A stretch of 64,000 nucleotides of DNA from Daphnia carinata. Lineage: Eukaryota; Arthropoda; Branchiopoda; Diplostraca; Daphniidae. Below are positions 22,793-36,227 of this stretch, one piece after another (position 1 is the stretch's first letter; the number at the start of each line of letters is the position of its first letter). A program made the position numbers and the translations under genes. Under the pieces are notes generated by a model, which saw only the letters and a program-made list of their open reading frames with translations, made no database searches and was not told where the DNA came from. The stretch lies in NCBI RefSeq assembly GCF_022539665.2, contig NC_081338.1, positions 3,037,679 through 3,101,678 of the forward strand, written 5' to 3'.

Positions 22793-25465
22793 TAATAATA
22801 TGGCGTTGGTCCTTTTCATCGAGTGACGGCAAACTCGTTAGCCGCTTGTCAAGACGCAACGCCAAGAGAAAAGAGGGAAGCTGAGACTTGTTTTCTGAGG
22901 ATGACGTGAACAAGACCGCATCTCGAGAGTTTTAACCGGGCTACGCAGTAAATAGACGTCGACTCTCTTTTTCAAAGAAAAAAAAAGAGACCCTTGCAGT
23001 CAGCACACACACACACACACAGCCTCCCTCCAACCCATAAGAAAAGACTATGTGGTGTTTGCTTCCTCACCAGCCGGAATTCTCTTTCCCCATTGCACAC
23101 AGCGGGGCTTCCGTTGCGGCTGCAAACAGGAAAGGGAAAGAAGAAAAAAAAATAAAAAGTCGGGGTTTTTGTTTTCTATATCGTTCTGTATGTAGCTCTA
23201 TATAGTTTACTCTAAACCATATACAGATGTGTGATTCTCCATACATCAGCAGCCAGTTGCCTTTCTTCATGGTCATCATCATCAACGGTTCTATCCTATT
23301 TTTCATCCCATCGGCTGGTGCGTTTGCTTCGGGTTTTCATTAGCGGTAGGACTGTACCGATTTTGGTACACGTGTGAAAATAAATAATAAAAAGGCAAAC
23401 AAACTGTTTGTATGTATAAGGTCTATAATGTATGCGCTTGTGAGCGGAAGGCGGCTATTCATCCAAAGAGAGAGGGCAAAATGATCATCAGTCGTTCTCC
23501 GCTGTTCATCAAAATGAATGCGTATAAGAAAGCTGATTGTGACTCTTTGTTTCAAGACCATCACGAGTAGAGGATGAAGCGATTTAAATGAATGGATTTA
23601 TAGAGTGCGCGCGTGTGCGTGTGTATATTATTTGGGTGTACTGTTCTATAGCTGTTGGCCTATTTATAATGACACAGTGTAAACTGTGTAGACGCGGCCA
23701 AACGTTTGGGAAAGAACGTCGAACAAACAAAAGTATGCGAGACAGTTAGGAGAGAAGTCTGCACTTGTCATTAAAACCGCAGAATGACAGTTGCAGCCAA
23801 TTCAAGGCGAATGGTCGCTATTGTGCCAATGCATCGTTGCTCGTCCTGTATCATTTTCATGTTGAACTATAGAAGAAGAAAAAAAAAAAAAACCAAACAA
23901 AATAACAGATCCAAAAGAAATGAAAAACAGAGCAGAGAAAAACAAAAAATTGGGATCGTCATAGAATCAAAAGAAGCGAAGAAAAATATAAAAAGAATTT
24001 CAATGGAGGAAGAAAAAGTATACGGCGTGATGCTCGTCTAGTAGATACGCTCGATTGGCCGATGATGTACTGACCGCTGGCCGTCTAATAGTTCCAGCAT
24101 GCCATTCTTCTCGCGCCAAGGAGCGAGAAGATGCTTGTATCAGCTCTATTTCAACCCAAAAACAATAAATTTAAACCTACACCCCCTCCATCTTTTACTC
24201 TTTGCTTTCCCCCACTCCCCAACAACCACACGATGTGAATGATGTAGCCTATATCCTTCACACGCATGAATTCTTATAGCCTTTTTTTTTTTTTTAGACA
24301 AGTCTTTCTGTCGTAATCGCAGCCGACGTTCGGCTTTTCTTTTTTTTTTTTTTTTATTCATTATTGGCTGCTGCTTCCTGTTTGATTTCATACAAATAAA
24401 AACGTCTTCGTGCGGATACATCCACACACTATGAGTTACACGCTTCGGCGCTATATTTCTTTAAAAAAAAAAAAAAGAAAAAAGTGGCAACGAAGAGAAA
24501 AGATTCCGCTTTTATCGGACGTGTCATTGTCTGACTCAGCAAGCGCAACATTGCTGCAATTGCCAATATTTTTTTTTTTTTTGTGTAGAGCCCAATCCAA
24601 AGGGAAGATGCGCTCGGGTGTTGGGTTTCATTTCTGCTTGCATCTTTTCTTTTCCTTTTTGTTGTTGTTGTTTTGTCCCTGTGTTGCCAGTCTTTCCACA
24701 TCAATAGACAGATGAAAACCGAAGACGCCTTATCTTGTTGGTATAAAATGAAGAATCTCAATAAAAAAGATGCGCCAAAGCCGATTGATTTGAACGAGAA
24801 GAATGTTATCAGCAATCTGGTTTCGATAAAAAAAAGTTCTTTTCTTTGTGTACTGTTGGATACTCTGTGCGGCGTCTACCCAATTGCAAGCGAAGCGGTT
24901 AGCGAATTCGTAAAGAAAAAAGGCTTTTCTTTGGATTGGTTAATCCAGAAAACTCTTCTGACCGCCGCTGACATGACAAAATAAAAAAGATGAACCGATT
25001 TGGAAAATAGAAACGTGCAGCTGCTCGATTTTACTGGACCTTTTCGTATAACCGATGGATTGCAATTTACACGACGTTGCGCACCTGTCTTGTTTTCAGC
25101 CATGCGAGGGTTCTATTTTCATGGCATTGTATTTTTTATTGGTAGTCTTATATCGAACATTGGACAATTGACCATCAGATTAGTTGATGGCGAACGGAGA
25201 AAAACGTAAGGAACAAGGAAACAAAGAGGAGAACACAAGAGGCGAAAACTCAAAGAAAAACTTTGAATCCTTCGCGCATCGTATATAAACAAATAAAAGC
25301 GAAAACCAGGGAAAGCTATTCCTATCTACCGGGTTCCTTTTTTTTTTTTATACTGAGCAAGCCAATGCTAGACGTTCTCTGTGTACGCCATTGAAATATG
25401 ACGCCAACTTCCTTTTGACGTCGCTGAGATCCAAACAGCCGACGCCCACCCTTATACCAATAATC

Positions 25466-25492
25466 TTTTTTTTTTTTTTTTTTTTTTTTTTT
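25466..25492 (+). repeat. Poly(T) tract, T27
   Basis: Twenty-seven consecutive T, among the longest A/T homopolymers in the window. Confidence 0.97.
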
Positions 25493-27840
25493 CAGACCAG
25501 TCTAGACACGCTTTTATTTTCCCCTGAATCACACGACATTGTCTTCCTTAAAAAAAAGAAGAAGACTCTATAAATGAGGGCAGATCCAAATTGAAAAAGA
25601 ACGGGGTAAGGATGAAATAAATGTCCAACATTTTGCTGCGATGGAAATGAAAAGAAACAAGCAAATGGTCGTTTTTGGAATTTGAGATTGCAAAAGAAGA
25701 ACGCCAGCCCTTTTATGATTACGTCTATAACTATGGGTTCTCAGGGACGCATTTTATTTTATTTTTTTTTTTTTTCTCCTTGTAGATAAGTGCCGCTGTG
25801 ATGACTTTCAGAAATCCTATTGGTGGGAGACGAGAGAATGGCCAACCCATTCGAAGAAAAGAAGAAGAAAAAAAATGAAATAAAAGACTTATCTTCTTTC
25901 TTTTGATTCTTGGAAAGGAACGCAAAAAGCCACCAAACAAAATAAAAATTTGAAAATCGTTGTGAAATGTTACACACACACAAAAAAGAAAAAGCCCGGG
26001 GAATCGAGCAGTCAAACAAGCACTCGAAATCCTGGCCAGTGATGAAAGCCATGGCTATTTTGTTCCATCCCTTTTTTTTTTTTTTTTTTTTCTCTTTTCT
26101 CTTCGTCTTTATTACACGCGCTCAATTCGTATAGAGTACAAGGATATGTGGTGCAAGCCGGGCCAAAAGAAGAAGGGCATGCGCTGCCAACAAATCAAGA
26201 CCGACAAGGTCTTGACCTATGGCTCTTTGGTTTCATCCACAAACTACACACACAACCCAATCGTGCCCCATCTCCATAGTCGTTGCTTGTATACCAAGTT
26301 TTTTAGCCCCTTTTTTTTTTTTATTTTCTATCGAAAAAATATTTGCCTTTCATTTTTTTTTTTGTATATCAAAACCCGCACATTATTGCAGTGCGCATTT
26401 CTATTCGTGGTATAATAAAGATCCAAACTGGGGTTGACTGCAGCTTGCATTATCATGTGGAACGGAGATGTTACACGAAGATGCGTAACGAAATTCAAAA
26501 ATTGATTGGCAGAGTGTAGTCCTATGCGAAAGGGGACAGTGGAACGAAGCATTTGCATCTAATACAGGCAGGGTGAGATTTTAAAAGAAAAAGAGAATGA
26601 TTCAATTCAGAGGGTTGAAGGTGTCGGATGGCACGAACGTGTTCAGTATCACGTTGACGGCTTTACGAGGAGCAGCAGATTCTTATCGCCTCTCAGAGTC
26701 TTTTGTTTGTCTACCAATAATTCATTGTGCTCACATTTGGGGAATTACGACGATGGAAAAAGAAATGCTTTGTCATAAAACAAGAGATAGTTTTCAAATG
26801 AGTATCACGCGTGACTCGATTTCAGTTGGCGATTGAACGAGCCCTTTTGTAACGATCAACCAAGGCGGTCAGCGACGAGAAACTCATTTGACAACTCTTT
26901 TTTTTTTTGTTGTTGTTGCTTAAGTTCATGTCACTGACAGCCACTTCTATTCCACACTCTCTGATATATATAAAAAAAAAGAAAGAAAAGAAAGGAAATA
27001 CAACGTAATAAAGTGATACAAACCGAACGCGAACTATCCGAACCTTTTATTTCTTTTCTATGTGTATGTATGTGTGTGTGTGTGTTTTTGGCTTTGACTC
27101 GTGCAGCTTTTGTGTAGACTGGACGGTCATATTGGAGCTGTCATCAGCAAGTAGCTTGTTCTCTCTCTCTCGTCCTCTGTTTATCCTTTCTCGCCAACGT
27201 CACTAGTTCTATAGTTACTAGGTTTTTTTCGTGGCGAAGGGCCTAATGATGGCCTCTGAAAGTCCGTCCAGCATCAACCCCCCACTCGCAAATCCACCGT
27301 TCTTTTCAAGTGTCTCAAATGGTTTGCCACAATATTGTTTCCGATGACAGAACCAACGACTTCCCCACCCCCCCGTTCTTTCTCATTTTCTTGTCACTTG
27401 CACAGCGCACAATGATGTCCAGTCGGTCTACGGTAAATGGCCTATTTTAGACCCCCAAAATAGCCAAACGTTTCACGCTTTGTCTATACCCTTGAAATGT
27501 TATTCTTTTTTTTTTAAGATACATATACAGTATGTATCCAATCGAACTGTGATGATGAATACCAACTCATCCTTCATATTTGCACATCGACGTCAGTGAC
27601 TTGCCACCGTGAAAAATAAAGAAGGGGGAGAACGTATGGGGGTTTAGAAATAAAGGCCTTTCGTCGCATCAAGCCGTTACTAATCTACACGCGAGTTCAA
27701 TAACAATAGCGGATTGAAAATTTAGAAATGATATAATGCCTCATGACTTTTAGATATTAGAAAAGGTGGTTCGAATATCGACATGGGAAATAGCTACTAG
27801 CGTCAGTTTGTATATAATGTCGCACACACGCAAGTCAAGT

Positions 27841-27841
27841 G

Positions 27842-27873
<32 letters not shown>

Positions 27874-27878
27874 TATAC
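27841..27878 (+). repeat. Poly(A) joined to (AT)n
   Basis: About 17 A run directly into ten AT units. Confidence 0.95.
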
Positions 27879-29768
27879 CCTTTAAAAAAGGGCTATTGTG
27901 GCTTTCTTTAGATACGGGGCCGGAGTTACACAAAGTAACACGGAGGGGTTAGAAATATATATATTTTTTTTTTTATTCGAAGTGCTGCGCGTCGTCATCG
28001 GTGGGCTGCGCATACAATAGTCCGTGTTAAATCTCTGATATTATATATAGAGAAAGGGTATTGTGTCAAAAAAAAAAGAAAAAAAAAGAAGAGGTTTCAA
28101 GCTTCTTCGGTTTAACGGATGCTTTTTTTTTGTGTGTGTGTTTGGCTACCCCTCCACTTCTGGGGATATACTGTTGGGCGTCATAAATGTCAACGTGTTC
28201 GTGACTCTTCAATGATTGATCCATTATTAGGTTGCAAGGGTGATGTTGGGGGGGAATTGGAAATTGGGGGGTCCGATTATGTTCGCTTCTTGGATACAAT
28301 AGTTTCCTTTTTTTTTTAAATCCTACGTGTATGTTTTTTCTTTTTATTTCATATTAAAAAATTCGGATACTATAGAGAGGAGAGGCGATGTTTAATTTAA
28401 GCTTGAAATATAAAACCTAAATTGCGGATGACTAAGAATAAAAAAAAAGAATATGAGTAAAAATCCTTTTCATTTAATTTTTTTTTGCTTCATTCATTTT
28501 CATCGCAATATAGAATTTGAAAAATAGTTAAATGTTTCGTTTTCGAGGGGTTCTCGATTGTTAACTTTCCCTGTTGTATAGTTGTCGACTTTTTGAACGT
28601 TTTCTCGATTATCGATGGTAACAAGAAGATAAAAGAGAGTTGAGAGGGTTGACGCGTTACTCGTATTTCTAGCAAGAAATGATTGCGACCCCGCAAGAAT
28701 TCCACCATCAAAACCCCCCTCCATTTTCGTTTAAAAAAAAAAAGGGGAGAAACAAAGACAAATAAAAGTCTCGAATGTCAACTGAATAAGGAGCGGTTTC
28801 AGTGGCTAGGCCAATAACAGCCACACAATCTATGGGCTCACTGGCATTCGAAAAATAACGTGAAACGTCGCCCTTGCAAGAAAGAAAAAAAGCGTGAGAA
28901 CAAAGTCTGGTGCGTTGACAAGGAAAACTTGTCAAGGCTTTGATTCATCGTTTTGAATGTTACCCAGGGTATGCAGAGTATCGTTTTCTCTCACTTCTCA
29001 TGTTGTGCCAATGAAAAAGAAATAAGAAAAAAGAAAAATTAAGCAAAGAAAATCACTTACGGAGGTTAAGTTGATTTTGAACTGGGGCCGGATTCACCTT
29101 GATACGTGATGTCACTGCGACGTAATTTAAATGTTCTTTATTGTTTTGTTTTTTTGTTTTTTTATGACACGGACGTAGTTCAAAAACGCATCGAATCTGC
29201 ACAGGAAATTTGAAAACAAACAGTCGGTGTATTGTTTGGCTTCCAACGGCTGTGCGTGTTATTGTTTTGGCAACAGGTGCAACTGCTTTTTAGACATATA
29301 GTTGTTTTGAAAAATGAGGTACTGCCAGTTGACACTATGAACGTGCAGGCAAGGTGTCCAACAAATTGAAACAATCTCTGGCGAGGCTATTACAGCACAC
29401 TGAAACACCCGTTCACGAGTCCCGCGTTCAGCTCAGGAACAAATGGAGAACAAAAATGATGATGTCACGAAACAATTGGTCCTACACTCACGGCAATTCA
29501 CGCACGTATACGAACGCGTATAGGTCGTATTAAAAAGAAAACGGATGTAATGAAACTATAACAAGGAAAGAGATGCGCAGCCGGTTGATAAAAGCAAGAA
29601 GGAAAAAAAAAAAAAAAAAGGTGGGGGAGAAGTCAAATCAAAAGAGAAATCTCCATAGAACCGACCTGCACAGTCGGAGGGCTGGATCCCAACTGAAATG
29701 CAGATCCGGGCGGGACAAGGAAAACCAAGCAGACCCACCTCCCATCCTCCTTACTTCTCCCGAGAAAG

Positions 29769-29798
29769 GAAGAGAGAGAGAGGGGGGGGGGGGGGGGG
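29769..29798 (+). repeat. Compound repeat (GA)n followed by G17
   Basis: A short GA run is followed directly by 17 consecutive G (29782-29798), the same design as at 20874-20921. Confidence 0.96.
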
Positions 29799-32700
29799 AA
29801 ACAAGTCTTTCTATTAAGCTCCTCCTCTTTCTTCTTCTCCCTCTTTTTTTTTTGCTTTTTCCATATTTCCAGTTGGGTGTAGTGTCTGCACAGTGGATGG
29901 GCATTGTATCGACTATGTGTTTCTTATGAACGTAACAAGGCTTTCGCTGGATTGGATCGTGTTCGTGTTGCAAAACATTTGCGGTGGATTTAAAAAAAAA
30001 AAAAAAAAATTAAGGGCTCTTAATTGGTGGGATTCTGCAAGTTCGTTAATTGAGCGTAAGATGATAATGGAAATGATACAGGAACATAAGGAGAGGAAAA
30101 AAAAAAAAAGGCAGTTAAAGTGGGATTTATCTTGGTAACAGGGATGAATAATGTGCAGGGCGGCATGGATTTAGAAAAAGAGATGGGAAGACAAAAGGAA
30201 ATAACGCACATGCCACCGAAAGCTAAGACTTTCCAACTGAAAATGACGATTCAACATCTGTTGGATTTTTTTTTTTTTTTTTTTGTATTGTAACGTATTT
30301 TTCAATCGTCCTTTTTTCCTTATCTCCGCGCATATTAAAAAAAGAAAAAAAAAAAGGAGGGGACGAAAGGAAAGTTCGTCAAGAACGCCGGTGTGTTTTG
30401 ATTATTTTTATTGATTGTGCGTCACGCGAACGCCAAGTCATCGCATCCACTTCTGACCGCAGTTCGGCAGGTGTTGCTGCGCGCCAGCACATTTCCGTTC
30501 CAACATCATTTTTTTTTTTTTTTTTGCTTTTTTTTTTTTACACCAATGTAATCTCCTCTCCGTCTAAACACAAAACGGCTTTATCCTGAACGTTAATCCC
30601 GGAGAAGTCAGTCGGTCTGTTTTCGTATACCGAAAAGGAGGTTTCTCGCGCGCGTTCCGAATGGTGCGCACCTCTCTGTGGTTCTATTCTTATCTTTTCT
30701 ATTTGCTATATTAGACGAGGCGGCCCGCCGTGGCTTTTGAAGGAGCGTGAGTGGATGGCCTGTCTGTCAAGGCGCGGCACAACAATGGACCGACCAAAGA
30801 ATGAGGAGGACCAAAAACGAACCTATTGTTGTGCGCAGCCAAGCGACTTCTTGGCTGAGGGCCCATTGTTAATACTCCGCCGTCCAATCGTGTGAGTTCG
30901 CCTCCGCCCGCGCATGCTCCTCCTCCTCCTCCCTCCATCTTCCCTTGCACCTTGTGCATTCATTCCTCCGCCTCCTCTTTTTCCTACCCGCCATATATAA
31001 ATCTGCGCTCGAAACATTTCGTCCGCAACGTTTTTTTTTTTTTTTTCATTTGCTGGTTAAGGATAAAAATTCGACATGATGAAACCAATTATTATGAAAA
31101 ACAAAAAAAAAAAAAAAATGACTTTAATCGAGTGTGTGTAGCTGCATGTTCATTCCTTTGATACTTTGGCTTTTTATAAGAAAGGGTAGCGATAAAACAA
31201 GAGAGAGCAATGCTTGGCTGTGTTTGTTCGACAAAAGTCACTCACCTAGACTACGAGCTAACAACGAATGTTGTGTACACGTAGAGGGAAAAGAGATTTG
31301 TAATAATTGGTGTGTAATCGATTGAATGTGGAGGAAAGAATCAAATATCCATTTTATAATGGAGATTTAAAAGATCAAGGTGCGCCTTCATCATACGTCG
31401 CTGACACGAATATGTTTCTAGAACAACCCACCAAGTCTTGAAAGAAAAGGCGATTGCCTTCGAAATGATTTTCTCCGCTCTACGTACGTGTATTAGAACT
31501 CAATTTAAAGGGGCATCGTTCAAACGGGTTAGTGGAAATGAAAAGCCTACGCGTTGGTTACGCAATCGGGACGCGTCTAGAAAATATGAAGACTCCAAAT
31601 GAAAGACAAATGAACATCACAAAACGCATCGGGCTGCGGACGGTTCATTTACAGTCGTTTGTTTCACGCCAATATGTAAAATGGGTCAGCATTAAAAGGT
31701 TTTAGGTTGTCTTGTTTTTATTTCCCATCTGGGACCGAAGACAGACGTCGACGGGCTGAATAGGATCCGTGTCAGTGGGCGTCACTGGGAATTTGGAAAA
31801 CCTTTGTCAATGGGGATAGCGATGGCTCTCGTGAAGCGACAATCATCGCACAAGAAAGAACGTTGATGTTTTCTCTACGCTTGTTTGCCCGGTCCAGTAG
31901 ATTATTCCTGGAAAAGCCTCTAACGAGGCCCGTAATGAGCGCGTAACGACGGCGAGGGAAGCCGAATTTGAAAAAAAAAAGGAAGACAAAAACAAAATAA
32001 ACAAATACAAAATATCAAGATTTGTTTTTATCGTTTCGAGAAATTCATTTGAAAGAATCTTATTTATTTTATTTTTTATGTATAAAATATAAGGCATATA
32101 ATAAATTGGCTGAAAATAAAAGCACATTACATGGCAGGACAGTGACTCTGTATAAATCTGCGCTTTTCTATACGTTTTTGTTTCGTCTCGCATATAGCCA
32201 CAATCACGCTCGTATGTAGTTCTCTTCTGGCTTTTGTGCGTTATTACCGCTATTTTTATTTATTTAACATTTTCCCTGTTTTATTTTATTTCTATTTTTT
32301 TGTGCGCCCACCAAGACCTCTCCCATTCACTCTTTTCTGAGTCGGTTTCACTGTGTGATGTCAATGGTCGCTAATGCTTCTAGTCGTTAATCACTGCGCT
32401 CTCCTTTCTTTTTCTTTTTTTTTTTCCCTTCCTTCCCTTTCGTCTCTGTGCATGTTAACGTGATGCAGAGGGTTGTACCGAAAAATGTCTCAAATCTCTT
32501 TTCTATTCTACGCCTGGGTTACCTCTCTTCTTCTTTTTAACTACAAGTCACGCCATCAAGAGAACACCACCCCCCCCCCCTTACCTCCCGTTTTGTAGCA
32601 AAAGGAACTATATATCGACGTAGCAAACATCCGGAGCTCATAAAAACGGGAAGCATAACTGGTGGCATATACAGTTCGAAACAGACAAGGGCGTTTTTTC

Positions 32701-33302
32701 TTTAAAACAATTGGCCGTGATTGGGTATTATAAATAAACAGATTTAATTTGTAGACAACACTGAAATGGAATTGATTCAAATTGTGATTTGAAAAAAAAA
32801 AGGAAAGGGATATAAGACGAAGGAGAAAAACAATCCGTGGCATTCTTTATTTTCGTTTCGTTTGTCCGGATCTAATTGGAAAGCCGTGTCGGTTACGGGA
32901 GCCCGAGAAGGGAAGAAAGAGCCGCCCAGTTGGAAAGCAAAAGAAGAAGAAGAAGAAGAAGAAAAAAAAGGAGTTTAGTGGGCGGACGGAACAATCTGAA
33001 GACGTCAGTCAGCATCAAAGAACATCTGCGTTATATATTGGTGATGATGTACGCTATGCTGCGGTTCTATCTCTACATCTTTCGTTCTTTCTCGTTCTCT
33101 TTCCAACATTTTTTTTTTTTTTTTTTGTCTTTTGCTCCTAATCTTTCCCCTCTTGTTTCGTTCATCATCGTATCTCTCTCTCTTTTCTTCATTTTTTTTT
33201 TCTTCCTTCCCTTCTCTTGTCACATTTCGTTTGCCGACCAAATAGCAACGCCCAAGCTTCTACTCCAATCAGGGCCTTGCACGAAACCTCTCCCCTAAAA
33301 TA

Positions 33303-33326
33303 AAATATATATATATATATATATAT
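33303..33326 (+). repeat. (AT)n microsatellite
   Basis: About eleven uninterrupted AT units. Confidence 0.95.
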
Positions 33327-34233
33327 GTATGAAAAAAAAAAAAGAAATACATAGACTTGTCTTTGCTGCGTACTAGTATAGGATTGCTAATCACGTGCGT
33401 TACTCATCAGACCTCCTCTGTCTAACTAAAAGGCCGGCCCAATTTCTTCTTTCAAAAGTCTGTGCGGGACGCTTGTTGTCAGACAGAGAGGCAGAAACAA
33501 AATGATAAACCAATGGAATACAGCCAGTTCTTTTTATTTTTTATTTTTTTTTTTGGGACGGGTTGGTAAAGCAAACGGAGTCGAATAAACGGAAGAAGAA
33601 ACTCGTGAGATAGAAACAAAAAAAAAAAAAAAAGGAAGAAAAATCGAGAGAGAGATGAAGAAAGAAGTAAATATAACGTGAACATCCATCATCGTGAGCC
33701 GCCTATATGCCTGCTGTTGGGCCGTACAAATAAACGAGTCTGTTTCCGTGGCCATCGTTTTCTGTTTGTTTCCCTTTTTTTTTTTTTTTTTTTTCTGTTC
33801 TATCGCAATGAATGTATAAAACTTTTGACGAATACAGCCGGCAGACGTCTCAATAACAACGAAGAAAAAAAAAAAAAAAAGAAAGGAGGTCGCTGGAAAA
33901 CTATGATGGATCATATATACGACGGTCTCTTTTTATGAACATAAGGGAAATGCTTAACTGATTGAGTTCGTGTTGGTTCGATTTCAGTGCCGGGTAGCAA
34001 TCACGTGAAATTGCGTTCCTCACGCACATGATGAGCTTCTTATTGTTATAGACATTACAGCGCATTGGCAAAAATGAATCGATTTCGAACGGCGCTGAGG
34101 AACTGATTCACATTTGAAACTATACCTACGTATTACCTTCAGCGCTATAATAAATAACAAGAAGAAAAAAAAAAAAAAACACAGGGGGGAAGGGGACAGA
34201 GTGGGCGTAACTAAGAAAAATAGTCGAACGTTC

Positions 34234-34260
34234 AAAAAAAAAAAAAAAAAAAAAAAAAAA
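34234..34260 (+). repeat. Poly(A) tract, A27
   Basis: Twenty-seven consecutive A within a stretch that also carries A16 (about 34165) and, 480 bp further on, C20. Confidence 0.97.
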
Positions 34261-34736
34261 CGATACAAGAAAATGCGACACGCATATAAATTCCGGAAGG
34301 CAAATGGTAAATGATGGCAGACTGCGGAAAAGTGGGAAAGATGCTCCCTGGCCGCAAAAGATATGAGCAAACGAAAAATAGCCGAGCAAAGCATCGCGTC
34401 GTGCCATTATTCGTTTCATTTCTCTCGTCGGCAACGAAAGGCGGTTGTGTCCTGTCCGCCCAGCGATATTGAAGTCATGCTTCTTCGTTTTCTTCCTCCG
34501 CCGCTGTGCTGTCATATCTCTTTTTCAGGGAGGGGGGGGGGGGCATTTCCATCCCTCTCAAACCCCACCAACCCACTCTTGTATTTTTTTTTTTGTCTTT
34601 TGGATATATACGCAAGAAGCGGAAAGAAACAAAGTCTGAAAGCGAAGAAAACAACAAGAAATTCAAACGCGGCAGATGCGTCTATGAGAGAGGCCGTTCC
34701 TTGTGGTCTATTCATTTTTTTTTTTTTTTCTGTTCG

Positions 34737-34756
34737 CCCCCCCCCCCCCCCCCCCC
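34737..34756 (+). repeat. Poly(C) tract, C20
   Basis: Twenty consecutive C, the longest G/C homopolymer in the window, lying a few bases after a T14 run. Confidence 0.97.
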
Positions 34757-36178
34757 AGCGCTGCGAACGCAGTTGTAGTTATCAGTTCCTCCACTCTCTG
34801 TTCTTTGGCCATTAAAAAGAGATAGGGACGCAAAGGCAGGCACACCATAACCGCACACAACGACCTACCCATTCCGAAAGCCTTGCGTCTAGTTTCTCAT
34901 GTAGTGCGTGGCTCAACCTTCATTAACCTTACTGTCTTGCGTGTCTCATCCATTGGCTTGTCGTCAACCTTCTGCTCGGCTTGTACGAGGGCTAATACGT
35001 GGCACGAGTCCTTGTGGGCTTGCCAGGGTCGCCTTGCTCGTGTACCATCAAGTGCGAAAGCTACTTATGTACGCCTCTCTGGTTTGATCATTGTATAGAA
35101 TGTACGTAACACGTCGGCTGGAACGTTTCGGTTGCACGTTTCATTCAGAATTGTTCAAAGCCAAACTGGGAACAACGTCTGATGCCCTATAGCAAGTTGA
35201 CATCTTGTGACGTGATGCGGCTCGATATTAGGGGGAAATCAAGGGCATTGAAAATGCGAACACATGTTTTAACGACTATACAAGTCAACTTGTTGGAGCG
35301 TTTTGGAGATGACGAGAAGTGACACGTGATGAGCCATGAATCGCTTACAGCTTTGATCTGTTTTTCTTGTATTCACAACAGGTAACCACAAACAATTTTC
35401 TATGCACCTGAGATAAATGTGAGCCCCACAATTCCTGTTTGAAATCTGTCACTTAGTTTACGTATTATGCTTCAGTTGTTTAGCGGCTCGAGGTTTTGGT
35501 CTTAGCATCGAGGAGCTGTGCCGACGCTTTGACGTTTTGAATTTTTTCTTCCCATACTAAAATGCGGCCGGAACAACGACATCCGATCCATCATTTTAAA
35601 TAATAGGGGCATTGTCAAGCAGTGACGTCGATTGCATATTGGCAAACTGTCATCCCATCGGTTCTCCAAAATGGGGTATTCATTAAAGATGATCAGTCGG
35701 CGTGGATCAAGTTTCTCATCTCGTTGTTCCTCCGCCAACGGAACGACAGAGTTCCAGAATTTTGAAATGCTCGTGCAAAACACATTGAAACGTACAATAG
35801 AAAATTTAGAATTTTTTAAAACCCCGACATGCGTGTATTCAAAATGATGCTTTCGCCCCTCTTGAAGATGGCATCACATGTATGCTATGGAACATCAAAT
35901 ATAATCTTCTATTGATATTATTTTTACCATCCTTTTCTTGGTAATACAGTGAGAGAACGTATTCTATATGTGAACGGCAGCCGCTCATCCATATCTCAGT
36001 CGGTTGTCTGATGGTGTGGGATAGACTATGTTGGGCCCACCTCCCATACACACTGCGATGCCGACTGTGTACACGTTAACAGCGCGTCGGGCTATCGGGA
36101 CGGTGTAATAGATTGGCCATCCATCAGTCGGCTGCCAAGCTGACTGCTGTCCCGATCACTCTCCTCACACATTCATCG

Positions 36179-36227
36179 GATCTCTCTCTCTCTCTCTCTC
36201 TCTCCCCCTCTCTCTCTCTCTCTCTTT
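36179..36227 (+). repeat. (CT)n microsatellite with a CCCC interruption
   Basis: About 24 CT units are interrupted once by a short C run near 36204. Confidence 0.96.

Noticed and set aside
33534-34515. Several open frames of 120-130 codons rich in Phe or Lys
   Set aside because: They arise from poly(T)/poly(A) tracts and occur on both strands at the same place.
34883-35098. Region open on both strands; the minus strand ends in a charged peptide (QAEQKVDDKPMDETRK)
   Set aside because: It looks mildly protein-like, but there is no start codon in good context, no exon boundary evidence and no family match. Both strands being open weakens either reading.
35502-35783. 93-codon minus-strand frame considered as a transposase fragment
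   Set aside because: No catalytic motif or terminal repeat could be identified.
36179-36227. Regular repeats considered as a CRISPR-like array or satellite
   Set aside because: It is a plain CT microsatellite with no spacers; the genome is eukaryotic.
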